DNA from: Casuarina equisetifolia
Lineage: Eukaryota > Streptophyta > Magnoliopsida > Fagales > Casuarinaceae
Length of the DNA: 64,000 bases
Assembly: GCA_028551475.1 (NCBI GenBank)
Contig: CM052355.1
Coordinates: forward strand, 18,931,543 to 18,995,542
Reading direction: 5' to 3'
The notes beneath the pieces are model-generated. The model saw nothing but the letters and a program-made list of their open reading frames with translations, had not been told where the DNA came from and did not search any database. The first letter of the stretch is position 1. Each line of letters starts with the position of its first letter. A program made the translations under genes and the position numbers. Below, piece by piece: positions 24,386 through 36,384 of this stretch.

Positions 24386-25554
24386 TGTTAAATGATACAT
24401 CAGTGCCATGTGTACCAGCCACATCAATGCTTGATGCCATCTTAGACTGCGGGGCACGTAGGCTTTAACCCTAGTGGAGACAAGCGACCCAACAGGATTA
24501 CGTGACCCATTTCATGCTCGGCTATGACTTGCAAGAGCATTTGTCGAGTTCATCCAAATCTCTCCCCACCTTCTCGGCCAGTCACTCACCTTTAGGATAA
24601 CACCATTGCCCATCGCACCCTTACTCGCCATTAAACTTAAGCCCTTACCACCTTTGCACATCTCTACTCTAAACCTTCCTGCTTCACTTAAGCCATTTAA
24701 AATCCATGTTGGCCCGAGGCCATGTGATGTGGATGCACTTAAGGTCCAATATTACAAGTTCCAACATTAAAGAATTGAGAGTCCACAATGTAATCTAGTA
24801 GGTTCAATAAGGCCAAGATTGAAAAGTAGCCCAACAATATTCCATAGCATCTCCACAATCTTTAATATGGGGGGTTTCTTAAGTAGTTGTTGAGTCCTTA
24901 ATTTCTTAGGTTTACTTTATTGTTTGAGAATATTTCCTTTTGTTTGTTTTTCCTTAATTATCTAGATTCATGATTTATCTGGGTTTTCATACTTATCAGA
25001 TCTTTGATTTGTTTAGGATTTCTTTATTTATCAAAATCCAAATTTGTTAAGACTTCCTTAATTCTAGCAATTCTTAATTTGTCAGGATCATTCTAGAATT
25101 AGGTTTTAAGGATTCTTGATTTACCATAATCCTTCTAGGGTTAGGTTTAGCTGCCTACTTAAATGGAGCATTGTTTAAGTTGTAAGTATACTTGTTTTCT
25201 AGATAATAGAAACCCTAAAGTTGTATGATCAACTTTTGCATCATTTATCCAATTCTTGCCAGGGATTGGTGGTAGAACACCTCCTTAACTGATGGTATTG
25301 CCTTTACATCTTGGAGCTTATTAGCATCTATCTTTTGCTTTTTTTTATTCTTCATATTTTCGTTTTTCTCCCATCCTCCCACCCAAACATTCACTTTTCT
25401 CACATAAAACCCTAAAAACACCAAAAAATTAGTTATTTTCTTAACCCGACCTCGCTCAAGCCTACCATAAGATTTGCATTAAGCCATTTGAAATCCGTGT
25501 TGGCACGAGGCCATGGCTATGAAATATATTGCCTTCATCCATAATGGCATTTAA

Positions 25555-27266
25555 GTTCTTATTCCTCCCCCTCTTAGAGTTTGTCCCATTAGTTTCAAAT
25601 GGATCTACAAGGTCAAATTTCACTTTAATGACTTACTCGAGCACTACAAGGCGCATCTAGTTACTAAGGGCTTTCATTAGTAGGAAGGCATTAACTTCAC
25701 AGGTAGATTTAGTTTTGCTGCCAAGCCTGTCATAATCCACATTATTCTTTCTCTTGCCTACTCTTGTGGGTGGACCATTTGCCAGTTAGATGTCTCTAAT
25801 ACCTTCCTCTATAGCCATCTTAGTGAAGTGGTCTATGTGGAGCAACCACAAAGCTTTGTTGATTCCACTCGCCCCAACCATGTTTGTCACCTCTATTGAT
25901 CACTCTATGGACTTAAGTAGGCCCCTTGGGCCTGGTATCAGCAGCTAAGCCTCCTTTCCATTGTCGCTTTTATCGATTGCTCTATCGACTTAAGTAGGCC
26001 TTTCAGGCCTGTTATCAATGGCTGAGCCTCCTTTTCATTGGCTGTCATCATCTCCCAAGCCAACAATTCACTATTCACTCACCACACTCCTCAGTACAAC
26101 ATCACTCTCCTTGTTTATGTTAATGATATTATTCTCACCAAGTCTTCCCAAGCCCTGCTTGCTACTCTGTTACAAATTTTTCAACATGAATTTGCCCTTA
26201 AGGATCTGGGCCTTATTCACTACTTTCTTGGAGTTGAGGTGCAACCCACTACCAATGGCCTCCTTCATCAAGCGAAGTTCACTCATGACATCGGTGCTTA
26301 TGTCATGGTACATGATGCCAAAGTTATCTTTACACCATGTACCACAAATAAGCCTCTCTTCCTCTGGCATGGAGAACCCTTAGCCGACCTTACCTTTTAT
26401 CATAGTATTGCCGATGCTCTTCAGTATCTTACACTCACTTGCTTTAACATTGCTTATGCCATCAACATTGCCTACCAATTCTTTCATCACCCTACCATTG
26501 AGCATTGGTAAGCAGTCAAACACATTCTCCACTACTTAGCTAACACTCCATGCCTTGGCCTTTGCCTCACTCGCAGTCCCTCCACGTCTCTCCATGCTTT
26601 TTTAGATGTTGGGTGGGTGGGTGACCATGATGGTCGTCATTTTGTTAGTGGCTTCTATATCTTCTTAGGCAGGAATCTTATCTCTTAAAGTTTTCATAAG
26701 CAACGCATCATTACTTGCTCCAGCACTGAGGCCGAGTATAAGTCCTTTGTTGACACCATTGCTGAACTTATATGGATTAAGTACCTTTTCTGTGATCTTC
26801 ATGCCTTGCCCCTTTACCTACTGACTTTATGGTGCAACAATCTCTTTGCTCTATACCTCATAACAAATCTTATCTTTCATACTTGAACCAAACATATTGA
26901 GATTGACCTTTATTTTGTTCACGAATGACTCGTTTATGGTAAACTTCATCTCCAATTCATTTTCTCAATGGATCAACTTGCATACCTTTTCACCAAAGGA
27001 CTCTCCTCTACTCAGTTTCACCTTCTTCACTCCAAGTTGACCCGCCAACTTTATGGTGCAACAATCTCTTTACTCTGTACCTTATAGCGAATCCTATCTT
27101 TCATGTTTGAACCAAACATATTGAGATTGACTTTTATTTTGTTCGCAAATGACTCGTTTGTGATCAACTTCATCTCCAGTTCATTTCCTCAATGGATCAA
27201 TCTACATACCTTTTCACCAAAGGACTCTCTTTTGCTTGGTTTTGTCTTTTTCGCTCCAAGTTGACG
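25555..27266 (+). pseudogene. Copia RT-RNase H relic
   Basis: Joined by eye over frame breaks, the plus strand reads FKWIYKVKFHFN, SCGWTICQLDVSNTFL, VYVEQPQSFVD, then LLVYVNDIIL and FALKDLGLIHYFLGVEV (copia RT, with YVND replacing the catalytic YVDD). It continues SSTEAEYKS and TKHIEIDLYFVHE (RNase H). Many stops and frameshifts are present. The missing Asp in the RT active site alone would kill the enzyme. Confidence 0.9.
26824..27266 (+). repeat. Tandem duplication of about 224 bases inside copia relic
   Basis: 26824-27042 and 27048-27266 are two copies of the C-terminal RNase H segment (starting ACTTTATGGTGCAACAATC), offset by 224 bases. The duplication arose within the dead element. Confidence 0.85.
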
Positions 27267-27670
27267 GTGACAAGGATGTTAAAGGACATGTTAGCACCAC
27301 GTGTACCAACGCTTAATGCCATCTCAGACCGTGGGCCATGCAAGCCCTAACCCTAGTGGAGATGGGCGACTTAATAGGACTATGTGACCCACTTTGTGCT
27401 CGGCCACAACCTAGGAGAGCCTTCGTCGAGTTCATCCAAATATCTCCTTAGTGCCATCAGTTGATTTCCTTCCAAATCTGTTTTGATTTGATTTGTAAAG
27501 AATTTCATTATGTAGATCATGTAAAGTTATATTTTGTAATTGATTATATAAAGAAAGTATTGGGAGAAATTAATCAATTTTGATGCACACAGAATTTGGG
27601 TTCTTACCTTCCTCTTCCTCTTCCTCTTTGCTAGAATTAGAATTTTGGTGAGCTAAATATGCCACTCTTA

Positions 27671-28198
27671 ATTCTAGCACTACTAGAAAAAAAAAGATAT
27701 TTATTATATATAAACCACTTAACATATTTATTATCTAATAATATGAGACAATTATACACCAATTTTAACAATAATCAATATGCAAATTTGAAAATTAACA
27801 CTTTATTTTTGCAAACTAACATATTTACATAGACAACAAAGAAAAGGCATAGAAGTGTACGTGACCGGTTGAATTTGCCCTTGATTTTGCTCCTCCCTTC
27901 AATAATTCAATGGAGAAGACCGGAACTTGACGCTTTATGCCCAAGTCATTGCAGCCAATGACACCCGAGCCAGGCCCAAGCTCACGTCGTGCATATGGTT
28001 ATCTTTTATATTTGTAGTAAAAGCCAAGATCTCCAGAGGTAGGGAAAATATGTATATTACTGCATTGGCCCCCTTGTTTTGAAAAACCAATTCTGCACCC
28101 CCATTTTGTGAAATGTTTTTCTTTAAACCCATGGATTTCAAAAGCTTTCACACCATCGGAACTTCGACAGAAAGCACAACCAGAAAATCAAAGGAAAG
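27671..28198. other. Upstream region of the membrane-protein gene
   Basis: AT-rich spacer becoming GC-richer after about 27850. Presumed promoter and leader of the gene starting at 28199. No clear TATA box. Confidence 0.4.
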
Positions 28199-31100
28199 AT
28201 GCAGCAAAGAAAATCGACATCTGGGAGGCCTTATGGGACGGACGGCTCGGACTTCTCCTATCGTATGGTCGTCGATTCCCGTAAGCCTCGGCAGTAATCG
28301 ATCTCTTTTTGTTCTTTCTGTTTGAATTTTCGGTCTCCTTTCTCCACTTGATTCCCAAAAAAGTGAAGGGGGTGGAGAGGATAATATGAAGTGGTGAATA
28401 AGCTTGTTTTATTTTCTTTTTTGGATCTAGATGATGTCAAGACTGAAAATTTTGAATCTTTCTTGTGCTACTTGTCGCAGGGAGGATTAGGGTTCTTCAT
28501 CTAGATAATCTATCTAGGAAAGGGAATAAACAGACTTTTTTTTTTCATTGGATTTCAGGGTATCAAAAGGTAGCTTCAGGGAAGTCTCGCCTCTACTCTC
28601 TAATTTTAACTCAGGTAGGTGCTTCTCTCTTCCTCGTAACTTTTGTTGTCTACCTTGAATTGCCAATTTAGATACTGTATAATGCACTAATTTTTTGTAT
28701 GCATTGAGGCTATGGGTTGGGCACATCAATGGTGGCTCATAACTTCTAGACAGCTTCGCCCATATATTTTTTGGTCTAGATTGTGTGGCTGTTTTATGAA
28801 TAGGTAGATGCAAAAGCATAAATTTTCTTTCCCCTGTTTACGTTATTCGCTTTATTTCTGTGAATGTGAATAGTTTTTTTAAGTAGAAATCGTGTACCTA
28901 AGTTCATTACCTGCATAATATGAAACTCAGTTTCAGACTAGTTGTTGTTTTGTTCCTTCTTGATGTCCGAAGCACGATAATACCATTTCTCAATTACTGT
29001 ACAAGATGGTTACTATAGGGAAATCGGATTTAAGCCTTGTTTTTGTTGGCATATGAATTTCTGATTGTGTTGCTGCAGTAAAAGCCATTGCATAAGATAA
29101 GGGAGTATATGGTATATTTGAACAGTGTAGTTGGTCTAATTGGTGCTGGTCTAGTTGAATTTGCCTTTGTATTATATACCGTAGCAGTCTGTTGTTATAG
29201 GTGTTGAAACATATAAAACCATAGGTTCATGAAGCATTTCTTTTAAGTCTTAGGTATTATGAAAGATAGTAGTGGTGGAATGGCTCTAAGTAAACGTGAT
29301 TACGTTGGGCATTTTCCTTCATGAAGCATTTTGCATACTCCAGATTTTTGTTTCAAGTGGTAGCCTTTTGTTTTCAACTGATTGGGTTACAACTGTGACT
29401 ACAGGCTGCCATTCAATTCATTGGAGCTGTATACATACTTTTGTCAAGGTCAACGGAGGGACCTGATAGACTTGCTATTTCAGCTGTTGCTGTTAGTTTT
29501 GTTTCTCTGGTAACAGGGGAATTAGGTGGCTGACCATATCCTATATATCTTTTTCAAGTTACTTAACATCTTATGCATCTGTTTTGAATTACTGGACCTT
29601 TGTTCTTGATGTGTGAAAGGTCGAAGACGTAGCCGACCAAGTTTCTTGAAAGTTTACATGGTTGTATCTACCGCTGTGATACTTTTCAGGATTGCTTGTG
29701 TTGCTCAGAGCAATTTTATATTAGAGGTAAGTAGGTTAATTCTTTTCCCCAATGTTCATTACCATTGAGCACATTAAGAAGTAATTAAGGGAGATAAATA
29801 AGAAAGCAATGGAAAAGCCATATAGTATCTGTTCTATGGTGAGAAGTACTATTTGTTTCATATTGGTTTTAGGGTTAAACAAAGGTACCCGAGGCAATTA
29901 TCATTTGGACAGCACACGAACCCAAAAATTTGTCTGTTTCTTGAATCGTCTTTACAATTGAATCATTTAAGTCAGCTTGTGGGAAATAATGTTCGTGGAT
30001 ACTATAGAAGGTTTCAATGTTCTTGAAAGTAGCATTTATTTATTTTTCTTAATCTTAGATTAATTCCCTTCAGGAAAAAAAAATAGATTACTTTATTTTA
30101 TATTCTAGTAAGGGATGGTTCATATTTGAAAATCACTTGAGGTGCATTCTTACTCTGGTACACTAGAAAATCACAATTCTTATGCAAGTTTGGACTCTGA
30201 CCAAAAGAAGTTCTTTGCAAACCTCGGAGAGGCATTTGTTCGGACTTCAATTTAAATGCTAGTCACTTTGGTTTAGTTTTTGAAATTTTGCATGTTTATG
30301 TTTTTCTTAGATATTCTATGAAGTCATTACTATAACCATTAAACACAAATAGTTTCAATTGTTATTCAGTAAAAAAGTTTTCTTTGGACCCTCAAAGAAT
30401 GTTTTCTTGATCGCTCTGTATCTATCAGTGAATTTCTAAAGGGTTGTGAGTGCAAGTACTCGTGTCCCTTTCTTGGACTTCTATAAGGTAGTGAGCATGT
30501 TATTTTACATGTCTAGTTCATTTAACTTTACAGTCTTAGTTTGGAATCTGGTTTGGTATCAGAGCTTTGGTTCTAAAGATTGGTCGCCATGTATCAGTTT
30601 TTCAAAGAGCAGATCACAGAGGTGACTTTTGATATGTTAAGATGGATAACTTGAGGAGACAAATGCAACATATTCTGCAGTGTCTGGGGTGCTATGATAA
30701 TTTAGGGCATGACGACTCGGCAGACGAAGATCTAATGTTGAGAAAGAAAATGTGAGCTTTGTTCATTGTGATAGTAGCTTTGCAATAGTACTTTCTCTCT
30801 AGGAGAGTACCTGGATTTTTGGAATTTTGCTCATTTAGGATTTCTTCTAAGAGTTTTAACCTTTGGCTGTTCAAAGAAAATTTTTCTTGCTTGTTCATTC
30901 TATCTCTTTGTGGATATCGGTTGAGTGGTTTGTGTGATTTGCCTGTCTCCCTCCCTTTGATGGATTGCATGGGATGGTGAACGTGCTATTCTTAGTATGG
31001 TACTTTAACCATGATATTCTCAATCTCCTACCTAGGCTCCTTGCAGTCCCATAGGCTATAACTAAATCAGAATTATTCTCAAGTCCAGTGAGAAGGGATT

Positions 31101-31866
31101 TCATTTTCTTTCATGCAGTCAAGCTGGAGACCGAAGGTCTTGAGTAAATGACCTTTGCAGAACAATTCCGAAGGCATGGAAGTATTATTAACCATTTCAT
31201 GTGTATTCCAGTTCTGTAACTTAATGAATATTTCTAGGTAGATAACATTTCATAATTACACATCAGTAGGACCTCTTATGCTCCTGTGACTGATTATTGA
31301 CCATTGTATGTTAAAATGTGGTGATGCCTATCTAAAATGCCACTTTTAGTTGTGTGCTTGATGTTCGTATGGCAAAGTGGCAGTAGTTGTACTAATCTTT
31401 TATCCTTTTGGAAGTTATTTTAGTTAATCGTATTAATACTATTCTATATATCAAAAGTGCTCCATGTTGCCATGTTACCCATTTGCCAAGGTTGTAGTAA
31501 CTTGTAATCGCAACAAATGTAATCAAGCTTGTGATTTGTCATTTCTGTGCTTTTAGGAGTTGCCTTCGGCTAGATATGTCTTGTGAGACTTATGAGTCAC
31601 TCTTGGAACTTCAATTGTTATTTTCTGAGTAGGTTATCCAAGATCCAAAAAACTGGGAAACAAAGAAGTTGGAATTTCTGGAGCCTGCCCACGTTCTAGT
31701 CGGTAAGTTGTGCTTATATGCTTAAATTTATGGTTATATATTTGCTTTTGGACTGCAAGGTTCAATCCTTTCATTGGCTGTCGCAGGATTGCTGATACAA
31801 ATATTTGCGGTCGTCACAACAATTTCTCTTATTACTAACATGTCTCCACCCAAAAGGGCCTCTTAA
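28199..31866 (+). CDS. Small plant membrane protein, four predicted helices, six exons
   Basis: Exons: 28199-28280, 28559-28614, 29405-29525, 29620-29726, 31633-31702, 31787-31866. All introns are GT-AG with consistent phases, giving 171 residues plus TAA. I know no function. The sequence resembles a conserved plant family of short uncharacterised membrane proteins. A basic N-terminus (MQQRKSTSGRP) leads to MVVDSRYQKVASGKSRL, then four hydrophobic stretches at about residues 40-59, 69-86, 95-117 and 141-164. Between helices 2 and 3 is a basic GELGRRRSRP loop; between 3 and 4 a polar VIQDPKNWETKK loop. The C-terminus ends SPPKRAS. The start was chosen as the ATG giving an open frame into exon 2; another start at 28266 is possible. 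Intron 4 (1.9 kb) has a primer-site-like sequence. Confidence 0.82.
30554..30565 (+). repeat. Orphan LTR-element primer-binding site in intron
   Basis: An exact TGGTATCAGAGC, the initiator-methionine primer-site sequence, lies within intron 4 of the membrane-protein gene, followed by TTTGGTTC. It could mark the junction of a decayed LTR with its inner region, but no LTR pair or protein relic is visible, so it may be chance. Confidence 0.35.
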
Positions 31867-33022
31867 CTGCTTCTTGTAACCTAGAACTCACTCTAGGCCA
31901 GCAGCTTAAAGATTTTTTTTTCCTTCGTTGGTGTTTTCATAAATCATATAGACTGAAGTAAGATTTTGATTCCATAAATTTTTGGTAGGCTGAGATCGAT
32001 GTTCAGATACAATGTATCATTTAAGCTTTTATTTTTCAAATAGCACTATGGTCAAATCCGGTTTCCATCAGATGATAGATGACAGACTTGAGGTGATGCC
32101 TTAGGGACCCATTGAAAAGCAAAACAGCATACAGGCATGTGCGTGTGATTCACGAGGGCTTTGGACTTATGTTGATAGATTGGGAAAGGGAAAAGAACAT
32201 GGAATTCTAGTGGTTTCTTGGAGGGAGACTTCCTCTGTTATTATGCAAGAACTTTCGCCAGAAACCCATCACAAAGATAAGCATCAATCTGATGTTCCAT
32301 ATAGAAGAGTTAAAGTGCCCACATAGAGTCCTAGTTATACCTCGGGAATTTATTTGGTCCAAGTCATTTGATGTTGAGAAGCTTGTAACTGAAATGAGGG
32401 TGACGGCGGTCATTTTCACTTTTGCTTCAAGTTAGTGGTATCCTAGGAAAGTGTATCTCGTTAGGGGAAGAAGCATGTCATTGTGAGGAACTTGTGATTG
32501 TTTTACAGATTTTTCGATGTTGTTTCACATTTCAAATTCGAAGTTTGTTATTTATTTTTTCCTTTCTCATATTAGTGGGAGCATTGTTAGGTCTTACTTC
32601 TATCTCGTTATATTATTGGTGCTCGGCCTTGTTCTTGGGGTGCGTTTTACTGGAGCTGTCCAGTCAGCAGTAATGTCGCCGTCACCTGTTCAGCTTTTAC
32701 ACACCCAAAAAGGACAAGGTACGTCGATGCCCAAGCTCTCAACTTCCGTATTTTTCGGACAGCCTGCGTTTTACTCGAATTCATGATCTTTCAAAGCAAA
32801 AGTGAGAATTTGCAACTCGTACAGGCAACTTTCTAATAACATTAACAATAAAAGATTCCAAATAGCATGCAACTTTCCAACAATAAGCCCACAAATGTTC
32901 TCTGGGGCTGAAGCAGATGACAACCAGTACTTTATATCAAAGAAATTCATGAATAAATTTAACAGAAAGAGGGCTGGTTTTTCTTTCTGAATATTCCCAA
33001 TATATAGTCTCACCTAAGCTAA
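31867..33022. other. Spacer between convergent genes
   Basis: Holds the presumed 3' UTR of the membrane-protein gene and of the antisense PMEI-like gene. A stretch near 32200-32430 has weak coding look on the plus strand but is full of stops. No gene called. Confidence 0.4.
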
Positions 33023-33619
33023 TTAACCGTGCAAGGAACCATATTGATTTATCAAAGCCAAGGCATTGCTAGTCAATTGCGCGACATTCACTATCCTGCC
33101 CCTTACAATGGTCTTCACGTTTCCATTCAAGGCATTCCCTGCTAACCCATCACTGCACGTACTCTCATCAGTCAAAGCAGCACTAACCCAGGTTTGTATG
33201 TCACTCATCATGAGCTGAAAATTAGAGCCCTCTATTTTGCCCATCTCGCCTATGGACTTCTGAAGCTCGTACACCGAATCGCTCAACTCCTCAACACAGT
33301 CCTTCATGGAGCCAAGCACCCTAGGGCTCATTCCCTGGCTTTTTGAGAGCTGCATCATCATGGAAGTGGTTGAGCGAGCCGATGAAAGAGTCACACTGAG
33401 GGCCGTGCCGGCCAGTAGGTGAGGGCTTGTTTGGATGAGATTTGCATGTATTGAGAGCGAGCTAAAGCAAAGCTTTGGGTAGGTTGTTGATCTGCAAGAT
33501 GTTCTAATGAACTCATTGCTTAACGGGTTAACTGTAGCAGCTGAGATTGAGCTAATATAGTCGCCAATGGCCACTATGAGAAGGGATATCACAAAAAGTT
33601 TAGAAGAGAAGCCTTTCAT
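33023..33619 (-). CDS. PMEI-like (plant invertase/pectin methylesterase inhibitor) protein
   Basis: Single exon of 198 residues, typical for the family. A signal peptide (about residues 1-27) is followed by an all-alpha inhibitor domain with the four conserved cysteines. Cys42 and Cys51 lie in TSCRSTTYPKLC, the N-terminal hairpin disulfide; Cys108 in MKDCVEEL; and Cys155 in WVSAALTDESTC, which pairs with Cys108. The chain ends QLTSNALALINQYG. Family members bind and block pectin methylesterases or acid invertases in the apoplast; sequence alone does not tell which. It runs opposite to the two other PMEI-like genes and is the more divergent of the three. Confidence 0.92.
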   Translation of the reverse strand: MKGFSSKLFVISLLIVAIGDYISSISAATVNPLSNEFIRTSCRSTTYPKLCFSSLSIHANLIQTSPHLLAGTALSVTLSSARSTTSMMMQLSKSQGMSPRVLGSMKDCVEELSDSVYELQKSIGEMGKIEGSNFQLMMSDIQTWVSAALTDESTCSDGLAGNALNGNVKTIVRGRIVNVAQLTSNALALINQYGSLHG

Positions 33620-33682
33620 TTCTCTTTCTTTCAGTCTCTTTTGTTCTGGTACCAGGGTTGATGAAAGTACGGGGGAGAAGCA

Positions 33683-33695
33683 TACATATATATAT
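33683..33695 (-). promoter_or_regulatory. TATA box of antisense PMEI-like gene
   Basis: An alternating AT run (ATATATATATG on the minus strand) begins about 65 bases before the ATG; the only TATA-like motif near the start. Confidence 0.55.
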
Positions 33696-33854
33696 CCCCC
33701 AAAAGAGAACCCATGTCATGCTGTGGTGGTCCAGGAAAGGGAACGCTTTATGCCAAATACATCAGATACGCAAGTGGGTTCTCAATTTGCCCAACTTGAC
33801 TTCAGAAGATCATGTGCAATGTCAAGTTTAGCTATCCAAAACAGCTTTTACTAA

Positions 33855-34974
33855 GTTAACTGGTTTCCATTTGTCTGGATTTTTAGCTTTAGACGTTGCT
33901 GACTGTCAACATCATTTCCCAATTTGCGTGGGAATAATACTTTGTTAAACCTGTTCTTGTAATGAGGTTTAATAAGTTAACAAGCTAGTAACTTCGTAGT
34001 TAGTTATTGTTTGCCTAGAATCTTGGGTTCGATATCTTATACCCCAGACCCCTTTTATGACCCCCCCAAAAAAAAGAACAGAAGAGTTTTAAACAAGTTG
34101 CATGCACTTCAACTTATAATAATAAGAGCAAATGTCAGGTAATAGAAGAAGGAATGCCGTGAAAAGTTCAGAAGACGAGTTATTTCCTTCTCTCTTATCT
34201 CTTTAGTGAATAGGAGACAGGCGGGCGTGATGAAACAAGAGGGGAAGGTTATCTATATACATCAAACTTATAATGGGGTCCATCCAAAATGGGGGCTCTC
34301 CAACTTGTTCCCTTTTTGTTTTCCAAATCGGAAAGCGACATAAGAATCTTGGTGTAGACAACTACCAAAATTGCTGGACAATCAAACAGTACTTCATCGC
34401 ATGACAAATAGTTGAGGCTGCTGAAGATATTTTTTCTTTTAGTGATTACAGAAGACAGACTGGAATGGGATAAGATCAACAAATAGAAAACAGTGCTATA
34501 TTCTAAATGCATTTCGTTTCTTGAAACCGAAACATAGGGGCCTTGGACCAAGTTGCAGTGAACTTATCCATTTGCAACTTGTGACCTCTAAGAATATCTG
34601 GCGGGGACCAATCTCTAGATATTTCGATCAACATTACAAGCGACTTCAAAGCTGGATCGTTCGCTAGTCATTATCATGGTCCTACGGCCCTAAATTGCCT
34701 CCCAAATGCATTATTGGTTCTTTGGTTTTTTAAGAATGCCAATATCTCCTCGACTAGGCTGCTTCTATTTCTTTTCTCTTTGTTTTAATTTTTTTCCAAC
34801 TTATTTTGTAGTTCGGTCAGGGCTGTAAAGTAAACTGCACCTTCTATAGTCAAACTCATTCAAAACAATATCTTTATAATTGAAAAAAAATCTCTATTTA
34901 TTTAGAGAACTAAACTTAACAGTTATTAAATCTTAAAGAATCCAAGAATTCGAGACAAATAAGGAATTCTAAAA
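33855..34974. other. Intergenic, with a possible SINE tail
   Basis: At about 33985-34076 the plus strand has a box B-like GGGTTCGATATC and ends in CCCCCCC followed by eight A. This could be a tRNA-derived SINE, but box A is poor. The rest is AT-rich spacer; a 100-codon antisense open frame at 34249-34551 has no recognisable family. Confidence 0.3.
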
Positions 34975-35180
34975 TATAAATAATCTTAAACAATAATAGA
35001 ATCCTAGATGATTATGAACTCTAACAATTTAAGAAAATCCCAAACAATAATAAATGAACCTTAGATAATCAAGGACTAACAATTTAAGAAAATTTCAAAC
35101 AATAAATAAAGAAATTCTAGATAATTAAAGACCATAAAAATTTAAGAAAATCCTAAACAAATCAAAAATTCTAGAAAGTC
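34975..35180. repeat. Degenerate tandem repeat, unit about 57-63 bases
   Basis: Three to four AT-rich units share AAACAATAATA, then CTAGAT(A)ATTA, then AATTTAAGAAAATC(C). Similar T-rich reversed motifs occur near 24900-25100 inside the decayed copia element, which suggests a related source. Confidence 0.6.
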
Positions 35181-35245
35181 ACTGAAGTGTTCTTCAACCT
35201 TGGGCTTTTTAAGCCTATTGGAGAACATTACAGACTCAATTCTTT

Positions 35246-35407
35246 GATGTAGGAACTAGTAGTACTTGGGCCTAAATGCATTTGCATCATTACTCTATAA
35301 CCCATATGTATAAGATATCTAGATAGGATGTAGGAACTAGTAGTACTTGGGCCTAGATGCATTTCCATCATTACTCTATAACCCCTATGTATAAGATATC
35401 TAGACAG
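35246..35407. repeat. Two tandem 81-base units
   Basis: 35246-35326 and 35327-35407 both begin GATGTAGGAACTAGTAGTAC or its close variant and differ at only a few bases. The period is a multiple of three, which keeps an antisense frame open (35228-35620), but that frame has no known family. Confidence 0.85.
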
Positions 35408-36384
35408 AGTGACATCATTTTGTGAGACAGAGGTTTGAGGGGTTGGGCGTATTTTTATATAAAAGAAAGTTCCATTCCACTCTACCGTTGGTGATAAAAT
35501 TGAAAAGTAGTTTGTGATGACTAACGAAAACAAACTGTTAGAAGACTCCAACCTAAAAATTAGTTCAAAAGTTGGTGAAACGCTTCCTTTATTTAGATCT
35601 ACAAGATATGTTTCTTCCATGGTCGTGTTTTGTTCACTTTTCTATTCAAATATCTAAAGGAGAGGGTAGAATATATTTTGGAAGACAGCTTTAGAGAGAA
35701 AAATAAAATAAAATAAAATAAAAAATATCATCTTCGACAAGTTTCTAGTGAATGTCATCATGAAATGATACGTGAAAGATGTTTAAAACCACATGCCGTG
35801 ACGCAAACTCTCACACGGTTGGGCGTGAAATCCCGAGTAGTTCAAAGATGCTGCCGAGTTGGCACAAGTGATAAATGCATTGTGAAATTGACCCATGATA
35901 CTAACGAATGAAAACATAAAAAAGCGTTTGTGTAACACCAATTAGTAATCAAGTAGGAGCAACAAGGAGGAATCTGCTTCAGAGATTCGGAAGCCCATGG
36001 CTTGGAGAAATGTGCTTGGAGAAATGTGCTTGAACCTTGGTGCCAGCAAGGAGTTTGTTTGAATGAACATTGGAGGTGACAGACAAAGAGAGGTGTGTGA
36101 GGATTAATAAAAACTTTAGCTCACATAAACGTTTTAATCAAGATGATCATAGGCAAATGCATTCTTGACATGTAATTGCCTCGTAATTTGGCATTTGGTA
36201 TAGGTGATTGTAAGAATTGTCTATATAGTTACTAGTTTAGTAACAAAACTAAATGTTTTAGTTCAGTATAATCAATATCAAGTTATTATTGAAATTTTTT
36301 AGTAACAAGATGTGTTTTGTAGTGCTCATAAGAACAATTAAAATATTATTTTATTTTATATATTTATTTACATCCTATGGAGAT
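35408..36384. other. Intergenic spacer
   Basis: AT-rich, with an AAAAT microsatellite at about 35700-35724. No gene seen. Confidence 0.45.

Larger units (their letters stand above)
24386..27670 (+). mobile_element. Decayed Ty1/copia element with partial terminal repeats
   Basis: Similar stretches at 24386-24570 and 27277-27448 both begin TGTTAAA and share GTGTACC, CTAACCCTAGTGGAGA-like and GAGTTCATCCAAAT segments. They look like the starts of two old LTRs in direct orientation. Between them is a fragmentary copia pol (25555-27266). The outer ends are too decayed to place, so the right border is approximate. A 50-base stretch is also repeated near 24690 and 25475. Confidence 0.7.

Noticed and set aside
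32207-32786. Several 70-90 codon frames downstream of the membrane-protein gene
   Set aside because: No recognisable family, overlapping on both strands, and lying in presumed 3' UTR and spacer.
34249-34551. Antisense 100-codon frame
   Set aside because: No signal, domain or paralogue; a frame this long can occur by chance in this window.
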